This document shows, piece after piece, positions 10,701-18,440 of a DNA stretch of 64,000 bases; within the stretch, counting starts at the first letter, position 1, and every line of letters begins with the position of its first letter. The position numbers and the translations under genes are program-made. The notes under the pieces are model-generated. The model ran no database searches and was not told the origin of the DNA. It worked only from the letters and a program-made list of their open reading frames with translations. The DNA lies in IMG/VR virus record IMGVR_UViG_3300025133_000037, positions 62,001 to 126,000 of that record; one strand, given 5' to 3'. Origin of the DNA: a virus.

Positions 10701-11340
10701 CCCATTCAAGGCGACCTGTGTCTGGAACCTCATCCTTTGGGGCAAGCTCTTCTTCTAATTCGATATTTTCCCAGGCATCATTAATTATGTCCCAAGAATC
10801 CCTCAGAAAAGCTGGCAGTCCATATTCTTTTATAAAAAACTCAATGGCTAACATAAGATTTTTATTTTTATCATATGCCTGATATGCATTATAACCAGCC
10901 GCCGAATTCATCATGGACCCAAGGCTGACCTCTAATCCGTTAATGCCCCCGTCAATAAGCCCCTTGGACAAAGCTGCCGTAACATCAACCTCTTCCCTTA
11001 CCCTTTCCTCGCCTGGCATAAAGGATTCGCCTTGAATTTCATCTGGTCGGGAGTCTTCAAACCAGCCACTTTCAGGATCATAATCGGTGTCTGACCGTCC
11101 GCCATAAGTAAGATCACGATCAACCCCGGCCTCCTCTGGGACAAACCCCTCCTCTTGTTCTTCATCAGGCTCCTGATGGCTTAACAAGCTATTCAAGATG
11201 TCTACATTGCTCTTCAGATGTCCGTGATAATCTTCTAAGGCAATCTTAAAATCCTGCTCATTAGCCTCGCCATCTATACCGTGGCTCGTTTTAAGCGCAG
11301 CCTTTATATCATTAACCTTCCTAATTACATTAACGCTCAT
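4723..11340 (-). CDS. Giant protein (2205 aa) of unknown function with Cys pairs
   Basis: One continuous frame of 2205 codons with an AGAGGGA ribosome site. I could not assign a family. An acidic N-terminal 120 residues is followed by helical segments. Several possible metal-binding Cys groups lie between residues about 530 and 950: CSVCGK near 530, RCPYSN near 660, NCPTR near 760, VCGAH near 840 and VCRHGHKF near 945. Long regions rich in beta-type sequence follow (about 1500-1800). The C-terminus contains WGGHQLW and PGGGVKAKKTGG-like motifs. I checked by eye for the DxDGD motif of multisubunit RNA polymerase, for Walker motifs and for tape-measure-like coiled coil, and saw none. It is followed by a small acidic gene and then dnaE, and preceded by an unknown gene and a sigma factor. 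A virion or injected protein is possible; that is inference only. Confidence 0.85.
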   Translation of the reverse strand: MSVNVIRKVNDIKAALKTSHGIDGEANEQDFKIALEDYHGHLKSNVDILNSLLSHQEPDEEQEEGFVPEEAGVDRDLTYGGRSDTDYDPESGWFEDSRPDEIQGESFMPGEERVREEVDVTAALSKGLIDGGINGLEVSLGSMMNSAAGYNAYQAYDKNKNLMLAIEFFIKEYGLPAFLRDSWDIINDAWENIELEEELAPKDEVPDTGRLEWESLEPIREITRKQYMHLYDATPTKNIYLNVAIDTKFYRQEDSPETYEARLNGAIESAEENSVTALNFYDIFSELGDDAAGYMIEDVNGKPHAVMSIGKIQAIRQAILNRLAQIRERSQDAKKDLNSASLVFSEDGFTISAKRLVETAEIKRQIISDQLDDLVSAIKKRDEYISHELYEMGRSGEVNTGDLLRTQAFSVSKIIRDSRSEVFKLLLEVVNQIVFIDLEAQVYHLKGGDKNASKVKFRESWTTYEEPFEEKIQAEIKRKIRNFFTRQSRAAWVSKSFCRYMTSQISRDKIREGVVNVVSERVTTSWNYADCSVCGKSIYTRKSKESYGQSRKSGSISPEAYSEYKTQMYSLVRHADGQLITTDMLQQVDEDGNHIRFEPPPTLAQVGAGSKTWAEIGQMVSSGSRDVHAEGVRRQAWALKTMGAARIPGGEVQISDKRFRCPYSNASDRPPELRADKLSVKDQTCGLDIDLSPIFDSSAGVPSAWELQTAGGSAGDIEGHLDQAVEEGLITTEVAQDILSELEKRRAGGWKFSNKYFNCPTRILGEEGGTISDHEELLNQFSFIASPISGPISADKLALIEAGDKSIVIDHDSSQLHPPSDGLGGYSLPEEGTLSYLVCGAHVSLSSFDRSLFSELLKSIVSESMDNMKDFIEALISMGVEVSDIIPFLSNASSPEAAIDELESAGRLDKLSGLLSLAMASPVDLDKKVRHTGKSRMEILQDLVLVCRHGHKFSVKDSLYFGRTHTGISLSNRRGSVYNKRQIARSGLLSSEGLDNFDISTRLFSNQGDHYIVELSPEDLLGSDSERFFEYSEWVDRVDKVKRVAFGVPGSKRLYTFGAISRDYIWGSEQRARWSTARPRETKDPKTTVFIESNTGLEDSMDDQEDGRGLGAQGRASLAVQNDNEDFFILGRENEYLKDQAAGVLRITTPVGEVLKSLLISCRDFLRMATTLDIEGRLVGEPILFRERYDDEIEANIYLIIRALVNTAKAVEDKEDIVDDAFAIVRGGLLEALYDVDHRFLAYLGRAFHKELIVEMSKAVLIAARNRHGAEAVERYRRTLFSRGTGGSSLDVQSIRGIMMEDASVSDVLTRITNALTISLGGSESKKIVDPGATTDKVVKMRGQEYMGRVIHAASAFYLADVISRIYNMYMKDPRAMAYVGYDIGVDLSSPDKIIALSDSDIQAVVVGVSSDIAKKIDSERRQKERYKIKDESQEVDFESAWYQRHYDNINKCLMALRAQAAHVMAACTSRPYQLKAVDYIRSSLTEVVDAEEEAGEATESSSKARAIIDNVLTNIPFTSIGMSHDGKYARFHQGVRQRTSGSKGRGERGKRFNYQTSDEDVSFELIPPFAAVIADFNGPEDYFPIYVLTERGAIYHQFDINVPEPPSNNFVYVLCKSNIPGSIELEDVVLPDSYSESGWMVLSVDRRDKRFIFEASSRKSVKLVKNKGIKEGISLINHPATKSVESDGVVIGYVNEELGFDTTRGFYVGSMSTRSGADLSFPPTQMGFGVNSVGVPIPLDYRGEDVTKNATDIPIASARIPVSLLGSSPGPMIDIEMSDLLQRSPKDEAFEILREIERVYVAYEAELREQKIVNIGRPDVGDPEVNQHVKPWGGGLIESEKEKVRLRYRKIIRALFDQYRGMPYNVVKTGCGTKTSHTNAERKIMLETGGKAPSRASRYSVRNSYYIPFVDFVLMHRFLTRECFSPEWGGHQLWSPEENLEQVNEKRDAIEQFVINAHGLNTLAAQLIKILDAAGDQPGMNIRNIHVTDMLDPYNRLIRTGKVSEKEALKYFGLKLENIDEFGYVVGFNNNATVNMIKHFRDWAYSPGQFYFIGQKDAAEEESDCYINVMNIIFPRPKDKDRIALVQDPAEDGVMTTDDMYDYTTKIMRGFPSTSRFYPGGGVKAKKTGGVIGAYLYAGAIGEYLRSRMEEDLVDIKDRFGAYKKGGVQMIGHIKYSKKLKTDLYRGGIIMDAKLYALWNLITK

Positions 11341-11349
11341 GTCTTCCCT

Positions 11350-12696
11350 CTATTCTCCAAAGCCTGTTACTCGGACTACCCTATCTGCGGCACTCATCCC
11401 CCGGCTCGCCAGAGGATTAAAAAGAGTTTTATAATCATTCTTTATTTGTTTTATTAGTAAGTCTACCCAAGAACATGCCTGCTTAATGTGGTCTGATTCC
11501 GATCTAGTTGCTGCAACTAATATTTTACTAAATTTTGAACATATAATAATCTCTCCATTTGATGTTTTGTTTATCCTTTCCGTCAAGGCCTTATCGGAAA
11601 AGTCTATTGACCCGACGAGAGGCTCTTTATCTAAGGATAATAGTGCCAAAACCTCTCTTAAAAGAAATGGATTATCTATATGATTATTCATACTCCATAT
11701 GGGCTTGGTTGATATTGCCTTATAATATTCTTTATTTTTATTATAATTATAAAAACTTTTTTCAACGATTGGAGTCAGCAGAGTTCCCGACTCACTCCAT
11801 AACTCTATGTGCAATAAGCTTATAGCCTCATTCCCAACCCTATTAATTGGGGTGATAATCGAAAACCCCCTCTCTACAAAGCGCTTTCTAATTGGCCTTC
11901 CAGATTCTTTAAAAAATGACATATCTATAGGTAGAACTCTTTCTATCTTATAAGAATTAGAGTGTTTATTTATCAAATTAACCAACGGATATACTGAGTG
12001 TACAAAGTTATTATGGCCCAGAGTCCCATTTATCAATAACGGAACCTCTTTTATTCCATCATTATAATATTTAAAAATATTAAACTTTATATTTTCAAGA
12101 ATAGAGTTAAGCTTATATCTTGCTGAGTCATATATGGTGGCGGATATTTCTTTGTTAGAATCTAATATATCTTTTGCAGACTGCACTTCGTGATATATAT
12201 ACCTGCCCAAAGCATAAATTAAAATTTGTATTCTGGCTCGCTCCTTAGATATGGCGGCCCCCTCTGCTTCCAGCAAGCTGTCAACACCCTCTGATCTAAG
12301 CTCTTTGCTTACCTTTGATTTTATATATTCATTTTGAATAATATTAACTTCTTGAAGAGTTTTTTCCAACAAGGTCTTATGTAGCTTTTCATAAAAAGCG
12401 ATTTTATCTCGCAGGTTATCTAATTGACTCGCTGATATTACCCTCGTTTTATCCAAACTCTCAGATGAATAGGCTTTATTAAATTCCGCCCTATCTAGGC
12501 GAAATAGATTTAAAGCATCTTTTAATTCATTAATGTTTTCGGCTTTAATCTTGTGAAATGGATATGAAATAAAATCCGACTCAATCGAAAGAAGTCTTGT
12601 CTTATAAGGCTTCTCTGGCCCTTTTCTTAATAGAGTTATTTTATATTTAGATATAGATTTCTCTTCATCTATATATTTTAATAATTCTTTCTTCAT
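11350..12696 (-). CDS. Hypothetical protein between sigma factor and giant gene
   Basis: A 448-residue protein starting MKKELLKYID. The ATG directly follows the sigma-factor stop (TAATG), so translation is probably coupled. The first 160 residues are strongly helical and charged; the middle and C-terminal parts look globular. The C-terminus ends in a conserved-looking LASRGMSAADRVVRV segment. Position between a sigma factor and the 2205-residue gene suggests co-expression with both. No known domain was recognised. Confidence 0.75.
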   Translation of the reverse strand: MKKELLKYIDEEKSISKYKITLLRKGPEKPYKTRLLSIESDFISYPFHKIKAENINELKDALNLFRLDRAEFNKAYSSESLDKTRVISASQLDNLRDKIAFYEKLHKTLLEKTLQEVNIIQNEYIKSKVSKELRSEGVDSLLEAEGAAISKERARIQILIYALGRYIYHEVQSAKDILDSNKEISATIYDSARYKLNSILENIKFNIFKYYNDGIKEVPLLINGTLGHNNFVHSVYPLVNLINKHSNSYKIERVLPIDMSFFKESGRPIRKRFVERGFSIITPINRVGNEAISLLHIELWSESGTLLTPIVEKSFYNYNKNKEYYKAISTKPIWSMNNHIDNPFLLREVLALLSLDKEPLVGSIDFSDKALTERINKTSNGEIIICSKFSKILVAATRSESDHIKQACSWVDLLIKQIKNDYKTLFNPLASRGMSAADRVVRVTGFGE

Positions 12697-13466
12697 TATT
12701 TATCAAGATATTCAGATAATAGATCGTTTATTATCTTATAACGACTTAATTTCTTAAGCCTCATGCTGGCAGCCCATCCCGTAAGGCCAACTTCGTTTGC
12801 AGCATCTTTTATAGAATATCCCTCCAAGCAAACCATCTTTAATATTAAGAATGTTTTCTCGTCAATTGTTTTTGACAATTTATTTATCGCCATTTCTAAC
12901 TCAACATCGTCATATGATGATGTGCCGCCCGAGTAAAGACTGTCTGAATTAGACAGAGAGTTTTGAAACTCCCCATATTCCTCTCCACTCCCAGGATCTG
13001 TCTTTGGCATTGCGCTAAAAATAAGCTCCTCTCTTGATCTGCGATATACCTGCTTATGTTGAGCCCCGCAAACATTGCATGTATAACAAGACTTCCCCTT
13101 GGCAATCACTCCTCCGCAGGAGCACATCTCTACCTTCCCCTTCTCTGAAAGACCATAGGCATCATTAGATAATTTGTTTACACTCTTGAGCTTTGAGACC
13201 AACTTATTTCTTAAGTGCGTATGTAAAAATGTACTTAATTTTACTTTTTTACTAGGGTCATATGCATTAACTCCTTCAATTATAATCAAAGATAGCTCTT
13301 GCTTTATATCCTCAAAAGTATATCCTGACATATATGTCTTTGATGCCCATTTGCACAAAAGAGGATCAATCCTTTCGAGCACACGTGCATACCCCTCTTT
13401 TGTACGAGTGTTTATCCACACCTCCTCTTCATACATTTTAACAATGCCTTCAAATTCTTTTTTCAT
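12696..13466 (-). CDS. Sigma-70-family RNA polymerase sigma factor with zinc-ribbon insert
   Basis: A 256-residue protein with a region-2-like segment (FEDIKQELSLIIIEGVNAYD, then KLSTFLHTHLRNKL) that matches the core-binding and -10 recognition helices. The C-terminus has a region-4-like helix-turn-helix (KTFLILKMVCLEGYSIKDAA). Between them lies a four-Cys group (CSCGG near residue 115, then CYTCNVCG), a zinc ribbon unusual in host sigma factors. It resembles phage-encoded sigma proteins that redirect host polymerase to middle or late promoters. The start is taken as ATG 13466 behind a GGGGGG site, because the upstream in-frame start would lie inside the nuclease gene. The repeated 25-bp intergenic motif in this window is a candidate target (inference). 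Confidence 0.82.
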   Translation of the reverse strand: MKKEFEGIVKMYEEEVWINTRTKEGYARVLERIDPLLCKWASKTYMSGYTFEDIKQELSLIIIEGVNAYDPSKKVKLSTFLHTHLRNKLVSKLKSVNKLSNDAYGLSEKGKVEMCSCGGVIAKGKSCYTCNVCGAQHKQVYRRSREELIFSAMPKTDPGSGEEYGEFQNSLSNSDSLYSGGTSSYDDVELEMAINKLSKTIDEKTFLILKMVCLEGYSIKDAANEVGLTGWAASMRLKKLSRYKIINDLLSEYLDK

Positions 13467-13474
13467 ATGCCCCC

Positions 13475-14239
13475 CTATTCGGCCCATGCATCTTGACATA
13501 TAGCCCTGTAATCACACCACCGACATAATATAGAAGGCTTTTTAACCCAGGTAGAATCTGTATCTATATAGCCGGCCTTTTTTAGAATTGTTTTTCTACA
13601 CGCCCCAAGGTCATCCAGAGTAAATGTGTAATCTTTGGTCGAGCAATTATGCTTCAACATTAAATAAGATCCATGAACAACCTCTACATCCTTGAACCTT
13701 CTTCTTAAAGCCTCCGCATATACCAGAAGTTGAAATCCAGTTAAATACTTCATATTCTTACTGGTCTTATAGTCGAGTACTCGATATTCCCCAGGCCCAA
13801 CTCTGTCCACCCTGTCAATAAATCCTCTTACGGTTGTGTCATCATTTATCTTGAAATTAAAAGGCATCTCTATACCTATTACGTCCGGCAAGCCTTCCGA
13901 CCTCACCTTGTCTAGGTAAGTTTGCATTATTTCTCTTAACGCAATTAAGCCAGATTGGTCGCCGTTAGGCATCCAGACTGGCTCCTCTAGTATGGATAGA
14001 TCAAACTCTTTCACCCCCTTCTTAAAGCATTCTTTTAGCAAAATAGAATACTGACTTGGGTCTGTATTACTCTCCTTTACCTCCTTGTGAAATAGCTCTA
14101 AGATCAGATGGGCACATGATCCAAACTCTGTGAATCCCCACTTTGCCTGCGGAACATCTGGCTTTTCAATATATCTATAATGATATTTCTTTGGGCACTT
14201 TGTATAGGTGTCCATTGACGATACTGATAACTTTAACAA
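13475..14239 (-). CDS. PD-(D/E)XK nuclease, Cas4/RecB-like, with Fe-S-type cysteines
   Basis: A 254-residue protein of the RecB/Cas4 nuclease fold. The N-terminus has the SSMDTYTKCPKKYHYRY signature, then GSCAHLILE, the FIDRVDRV motif with a catalytic Asp, and VLDYKTSK (D-x-K). The C-terminus carries CRWCDYRAIC, which with the N-terminal Cys would bind a 4Fe-4S cluster as in Cas4 and AddB-type nucleases. It starts at a TTG preceded by GGAG. No Cas genes or CRISPR array are present, so a DNA end-processing role in recombination beside the SbcCD genes is more likely than a CRISPR role. Confidence 0.87.
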   Translation of the reverse strand: MLKLSVSSMDTYTKCPKKYHYRYIEKPDVPQAKWGFTEFGSCAHLILELFHKEVKESNTDPSQYSILLKECFKKGVKEFDLSILEEPVWMPNGDQSGLIALREIMQTYLDKVRSEGLPDVIGIEMPFNFKINDDTTVRGFIDRVDRVGPGEYRVLDYKTSKNMKYLTGFQLLVYAEALRRRFKDVEVVHGSYLMLKHNCSTKDYTFTLDDLGACRKTILKKAGYIDTDSTWVKKPSILCRWCDYRAICQDAWAE

Positions 14240-14256
14240 AACAACTCCTAAATTTT

Positions 14257-15132
14257 CTAAAAAATCTGGCTTAACGACCTATCTTGAACCCACCTATATA
14301 CAAAGGAATTCGAAGCTTTATTCGAGCCCTTTACCTTTGTCCTTTCAACTCTTTGAATAGACTTTATCCACCTTGATTCAAGACTCTCCCAGTAGTAAGA
14401 TACATAAATTCCTGTTTTCTGATTATAAAAACTATTTACATAGTTCCCAGTTACAATCGGCTCCTTTTCCCCTAACCTCTCATCATAAAACTTTGTCGTC
14501 GGTCCAAATGTACTATAAGTACGGTTTACAATTTTGACAACTTGATTTTCCGCTAACTCATCAGTGGAGCCGTCCATTATAATAAACTTTGCCTTCGGAT
14601 CGAACTCCGCATTGTCATTCACGTAAGAGACTGAAAAGCTATCATCTGATGATAAAACCGAAGGAAAGTTTATAAAAGATACAGAGGTTTTCCCGCCCTC
14701 AGTCTGAACTCCATCTGAATCAACAGAAGATGCCTTTATGTCCAAATCTTCAAACGAGATAGCAGATGTCTGTGAGGGACCTCCATCTGAATCAACAGAT
14801 AACGTTTCAACGGCATCTTCTCCGTATGGCAAAATTATAATGCCTTCGTCGCCAATGTGTCTTGGGCCAGATAAATCTGTAGAGTCTGTGCTGTATTCCT
14901 CTTCTAAAATTGCAGAAGAATCTTCCGAAGATATAGCCATAGCCTTGAGCGACACTGACCCCCCGTCTGTTGGCAGATAAACTCGACCCACAGCTATCAA
15001 AGAGCTTGCATCAGGAGTTGTGCCATCTAAAGTGTAAAAAACCGTAGCTGGTTTGCTTGTAGAAAACTCTACATACGCTGGCACGCCAGAAATATATTCT
15101 TCTACACTCTCTTCTAAAGTTAAAACAATCAT
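14257..15132 (-). CDS. Beta-rich protein with chitobiase-type N-terminal domain
   Basis: A 291-residue protein. Residues 10-55 (VEFSTSKPATVFYTLDGTTPD and surroundings) match the CHB_HEX_C_1 pattern, a small beta-sandwich often found in surface or carbohydrate-binding proteins. Two related Ser/Asp-rich stretches (around SVDSDG) follow, then a C-terminal domain with many aromatic residues (YYWESLESRWIKS). No catalytic domain is visible. Sitting between a nuclease and SbcC it is out of functional context; a minor virion or fibre-accessory protein is the best guess. Confidence 0.7.
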   Translation of the reverse strand: MIVLTLEESVEEYISGVPAYVEFSTSKPATVFYTLDGTTPDASSLIAVGRVYLPTDGGSVSLKAMAISSEDSSAILEEEYSTDSTDLSGPRHIGDEGIIILPYGEDAVETLSVDSDGGPSQTSAISFEDLDIKASSVDSDGVQTEGGKTSVSFINFPSVLSSDDSFSVSYVNDNAEFDPKAKFIIMDGSTDELAENQVVKIVNRTYSTFGPTTKFYDERLGEKEPIVTGNYVNSFYNQKTGIYVSYYWESLESRWIKSIQRVERTKVKGSNKASNSFVYRWVQDRSLSQIF

Positions 15133-15168
15133 AAGTTACCTCGCAGAATATGTGATAAAATTAGCATA

Positions 15169-17274
15169 CTATCTGGTAGTAAACTCCAGCTCACTTTCTC
15201 CATTAACCTTTGTTATATTAATTACATTATCAAACTTTTCCTTCAAAGATTCGTCGTGAGTTATAACTAGTATCTTATATTTATCCTCAAGAGATCTTAT
15301 AACGCTCACAAACAAAGTCTCTACGCCATATCTGTCCAGTGGCGAATTTACTTCATCTAATAGAAGAAACTCTAAGCTTGAACCTCCGTAGCGGCTAGAC
15401 ATGTCGCTTAAGGCAATCCTTAGCGCCAAAGATATCCTGAACTGCTCCCCTCCACTAAGCGACTTAAAGTTCTGCAAATGTCCGTCTTTACGAACTTTAA
15501 GATCCAGAGTTTCAATCACCGAGGACCCATCTGCACCGAGCCGTTGTGTCTCAAGGACTATAACGGCAGGTTCATTGCATATAGATGCAAGAATAGAATT
15601 TGCAGTCTTCTCCAGGTCCTCTATTACCGTATCAAGAAGTATCGCCTGGATTCCATTCTTTCCGAACATCTTTGATAGCTTTTCAAAAAGAGAGGCTCGT
15701 TTCATCTTTTCAGATATGCTTTTTTTATCCTTAAGCATCTTTGTCTCCCGCTCTACGAGCAAAGACTCTCTCTCCATAAGCCTTCCCATCTCCTTATCTT
15801 CATCAGAGATATTTTCAATCAACTCTTCACGCTCTGTCTTTAAAGCCTTTAATTTTTTACGAATACTTTGAAAGTCTTCATTTTTAATAGACTCAAGAAG
15901 CTCTTTGTTATTATTTACTTTAAAGTCTATATTTTCCAGCCTTATCTTTAGGCCACTCAAAGCCTCTGTGTGTTTTTGGAGATTTTCACCAACCAAACTT
16001 ATTTTATATTCTTCTGCCTCAACTTTATTCCTAATAAGCCTAAGGCCCTCGTTTTCTTTTTTTATTTTTAATAGGCTATCTATCTCTCCCTCTAAGATTA
16101 AGATCTCCTTATTAGACTCGCTCAGCCCAGCTTTATACTCTGCCTCGTTAGATTCGTAATCATTCTTAAGCTCTTTGTATAATGCATTGCCAATCGATTG
16201 CCTGCACACATAGCAATGATCTGGAGAGATATCCAGATCGCGCAAATTTTTAAGCATCTCTTCTGAGGAAGATTTTTGAGACTTATAGTGAGTAAGCTGC
16301 ACTCTTACGTCCTCTATTTTTCCGTCCGGTATGATCACCTCCTCCTTTCCGAGCAGAGAGGCCAAAAGGCTATCCCGTTCCTTTTTTAAAGTATCTTTTT
16401 CATTAGAATATTTTTGAACAAAAATATTTTGCTTTGACAATTGTTCTTGAACTATTTTGCGCTCGTCATTTAATGACGAGAGATGGTCAACAGCTCGATC
16501 ATAGGTATCGGTATCAAGAGACTTCTTAATTGTGACGTATTTCTTGCTCAACTCCTCTGCCTCTTTTGATATGACCTTCTTCTTAGCCTGAGCTACAGCA
16601 GACTTGCCCTTTGAAGCCTCTATCTCAACCCTGACTCCGGCAAGCCTTTCTGTAACTTGATCATAATCTTCTATAGACTTCTTTAAAACCTTGCATTCCA
16701 AACCTATGTCTCTAGCTACTTTCTTTGCGCTTTTCTCATAAGAATCCCACCTGGAGATATCAACTATAGATTTAAGTATCTCCTTCTTTCTAGAGGGCTC
16801 TGCATCTGCGAATTCAGATATATCATTTTGCCTAAAGTAAATAGAGTTTACAAAGGTTTTGTAGTCAAGCTTAATTATCGATTCTATCTTTGCATTTGTA
16901 TCACCAGAAGTAGAGCAAGATATATCGTTCCAATCCCCAGCCTTATCAAGATAAGAAAACTCAATAGTAGAGGTCGAATTCATTCTATTTCTATTTCTCT
17001 TAACTCTATAAATCTGAGAATTGTGCTTAAACTCTAATGTTACAGAGCACGTTGTCTCTCCCCACCTGATTATATCGTCCATCATTGAGGCTCTAGACTT
17101 GTTAAACAAGCACCACAAAACGGATTCAAAAATAGCGCTCTTTCCCGATCCGTTAGATTTGTCGTAATCACCTTCGGTATTTCCAATTAAGAGGGCTGAA
17201 TTAAATTTTGTAAAATCTACTTCACTATCTTTGTGAGAAAAGAAATTTTCCATTTTTAGCTTAATAGGTATCAT
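15169..17274 (-). CDS. sbcC: SbcC/Rad50-like recombination ATPase (T4 gp46-like)
   Basis: A 701-residue SMC-like ATPase. The N-terminus has FFSHKDSEVDF and a Walker A ending NGSGKSAIFE near residue 45. Long coiled-coil arms flank a zinc hook, CYVC, near residue 355. The C-terminus has the ABC signature LSGGEQFRISLALR near 605 and Walker B FLLLDEVNSPLD near 637. Length is shorter than E. coli SbcC and close to phage gp46. With the adjacent SbcD nuclease it would form the Mre11-Rad50-type complex that processes DNA ends for recombination-dependent replication. The sbcD stop and sbcC start share bases at 17274, indicating coupled synthesis. Confidence 0.95.
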   Translation of the reverse strand: MIPIKLKMENFFSHKDSEVDFTKFNSALLIGNTEGDYDKSNGSGKSAIFESVLWCLFNKSRASMMDDIIRWGETTCSVTLEFKHNSQIYRVKRNRNRMNSTSTIEFSYLDKAGDWNDISCSTSGDTNAKIESIIKLDYKTFVNSIYFRQNDISEFADAEPSRKKEILKSIVDISRWDSYEKSAKKVARDIGLECKVLKKSIEDYDQVTERLAGVRVEIEASKGKSAVAQAKKKVISKEAEELSKKYVTIKKSLDTDTYDRAVDHLSSLNDERKIVQEQLSKQNIFVQKYSNEKDTLKKERDSLLASLLGKEEVIIPDGKIEDVRVQLTHYKSQKSSSEEMLKNLRDLDISPDHCYVCRQSIGNALYKELKNDYESNEAEYKAGLSESNKEILILEGEIDSLLKIKKENEGLRLIRNKVEAEEYKISLVGENLQKHTEALSGLKIRLENIDFKVNNNKELLESIKNEDFQSIRKKLKALKTEREELIENISDEDKEMGRLMERESLLVERETKMLKDKKSISEKMKRASLFEKLSKMFGKNGIQAILLDTVIEDLEKTANSILASICNEPAVIVLETQRLGADGSSVIETLDLKVRKDGHLQNFKSLSGGEQFRISLALRIALSDMSSRYGGSSLEFLLLDEVNSPLDRYGVETLFVSVIRSLEDKYKILVITHDESLKEKFDNVINITKVNGESELEFTTR

Positions 17275-18440
17275 TATTCTCCCATTATTATTTTTGTTTC
17301 TTCTAAAAGAATCTTTCCATATTCTTCGTCAATATCCTGTGACTCAATAAATGCCTTAAACATTGAGAAGTCATCCTTATGATTAAGGACAGAGTTATCT
17401 CTTACAACTCTTTTTGAGATTACCTCTATGATAACCTTAGAAACGTGGAATGCTCCATTATCATACAGTCTGGATTGTATGTACGATTTGTCTACAGCCG
17501 GGAGAACCTTCTCGTCTACTATTAGTTTGAACCTAATTATCTTTTCCGACACATCGTGAGCGTCGATAACATCGTTTAGCCCCGGCAAGATGTCTGCGAA
17601 ATCAAGTCCAGACAAATCCTCTGTGGCATCGATAAGCCCTCTGACCGGAATCTTATAAAACTTTGCCTTCTTTCGATTTATGCTGTAATCTATAAAATAC
17701 TTATCTACCTCTGCATCCCCAAAGTTTGATCGCTCCATAGAGCCGGTGTATATACATACCGGAGACCTTTTTCTAAGCACTCTGAATTGATGCAAGTGTC
17801 CCATCATAGCAACATCACACCCACGAAAAGATGCTGGCTTTACCATCAATTCTGCACCACCATAATCATTATAACTTCCTTCATAAAAAAAGTTATGCCC
17901 AACTGCGATTATTGGAAATTCGTTATCTATCGAGCCCACCTCGCTCTTTATATACTCATCATATGCCGCAGATTGCTCTCTCGAATCTGCCCCGGCATAC
18001 ATCCTCCTATCCCTATAAGGCAGCAATAAGATATTAACCTTTTCATTATCAACATTGCACACCTGTACAACTTCTGGCTCCAAAAGCATTCTTACATTTG
18101 GGTACTCACAGGATGACAGTGATGTTATTGAGCTAGTAAAACTTTCTCCATTTCTCTTGTAATCATGATTCCCCATTATTACAAATGTTGCAATATTTGC
18201 ATTCGACAATCTCTTAAGAGCTTTGTCTACAATAGCCATATGCTCAACACTTGGATCTCTATGCTCGAATATATCTCCAGTCTGTATAAAGATATCCGCC
18301 TTAGTATCGATTGCGTGATCGATCACATAATTAAGACTATCACTATAGTCGTCTACCCTGGTATTTCCGCCATTCCCATTTGGCCTGCCAAGACCAAATA
18401 CGGCTCCAATATGAGTATCTCCACATACAATTACTCTCAT
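17274..18440 (-). CDS. sbcD: SbcD/Mre11-like nuclease (T4 gp47-like)
   Basis: A 388-residue metallophosphoesterase with the ordered Mre11 motifs: CGDTHIG near residue 7, QTGDIFEHRDP near 53, MGNHDY near 89, VGHNFF near 180 and MGHLHQF near 215. These residues bind two Mn ions for 3'-5' exonuclease and endonuclease action. The C-terminal third is a capping region. It overlaps the primase-type gene upstream by four bases and abuts sbcC downstream, so all three are expressed together. Confidence 0.95.
   Translation of the reverse strand: MRVIVCGDTHIGAVFGLGRPNGNGGNTRVDDYSDSLNYVIDHAIDTKADIFIQTGDIFEHRDPSVEHMAIVDKALKRLSNANIATFVIMGNHDYKRNGESFTSSITSLSSCEYPNVRMLLEPEVVQVCNVDNEKVNILLLPYRDRRMYAGADSREQSAAYDEYIKSEVGSIDNEFPIIAVGHNFFYEGSYNDYGGAELMVKPASFRGCDVAMMGHLHQFRVLRKRSPVCIYTGSMERSNFGDAEVDKYFIDYSINRKKAKFYKIPVRGLIDATEDLSGLDFADILPGLNDVIDAHDVSEKIIRFKLIVDEKVLPAVDKSYIQSRLYDNGAFHVSKVIIEVISKRVVRDNSVLNHKDDFSMFKAFIESQDIDEEYGKILLEETKIIMGE

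Noticed and set aside
13475-14239. Cas4 of a CRISPR system
   Set aside because: No Cas genes or repeat-spacer array in the window; the fold also occurs in phage recombination nucleases.
15401-15871. Plus-strand frame of 156 codons
   Set aside because: Shadow of SbcC; Ser/Leu-rich reverse of coiled-coil codons.
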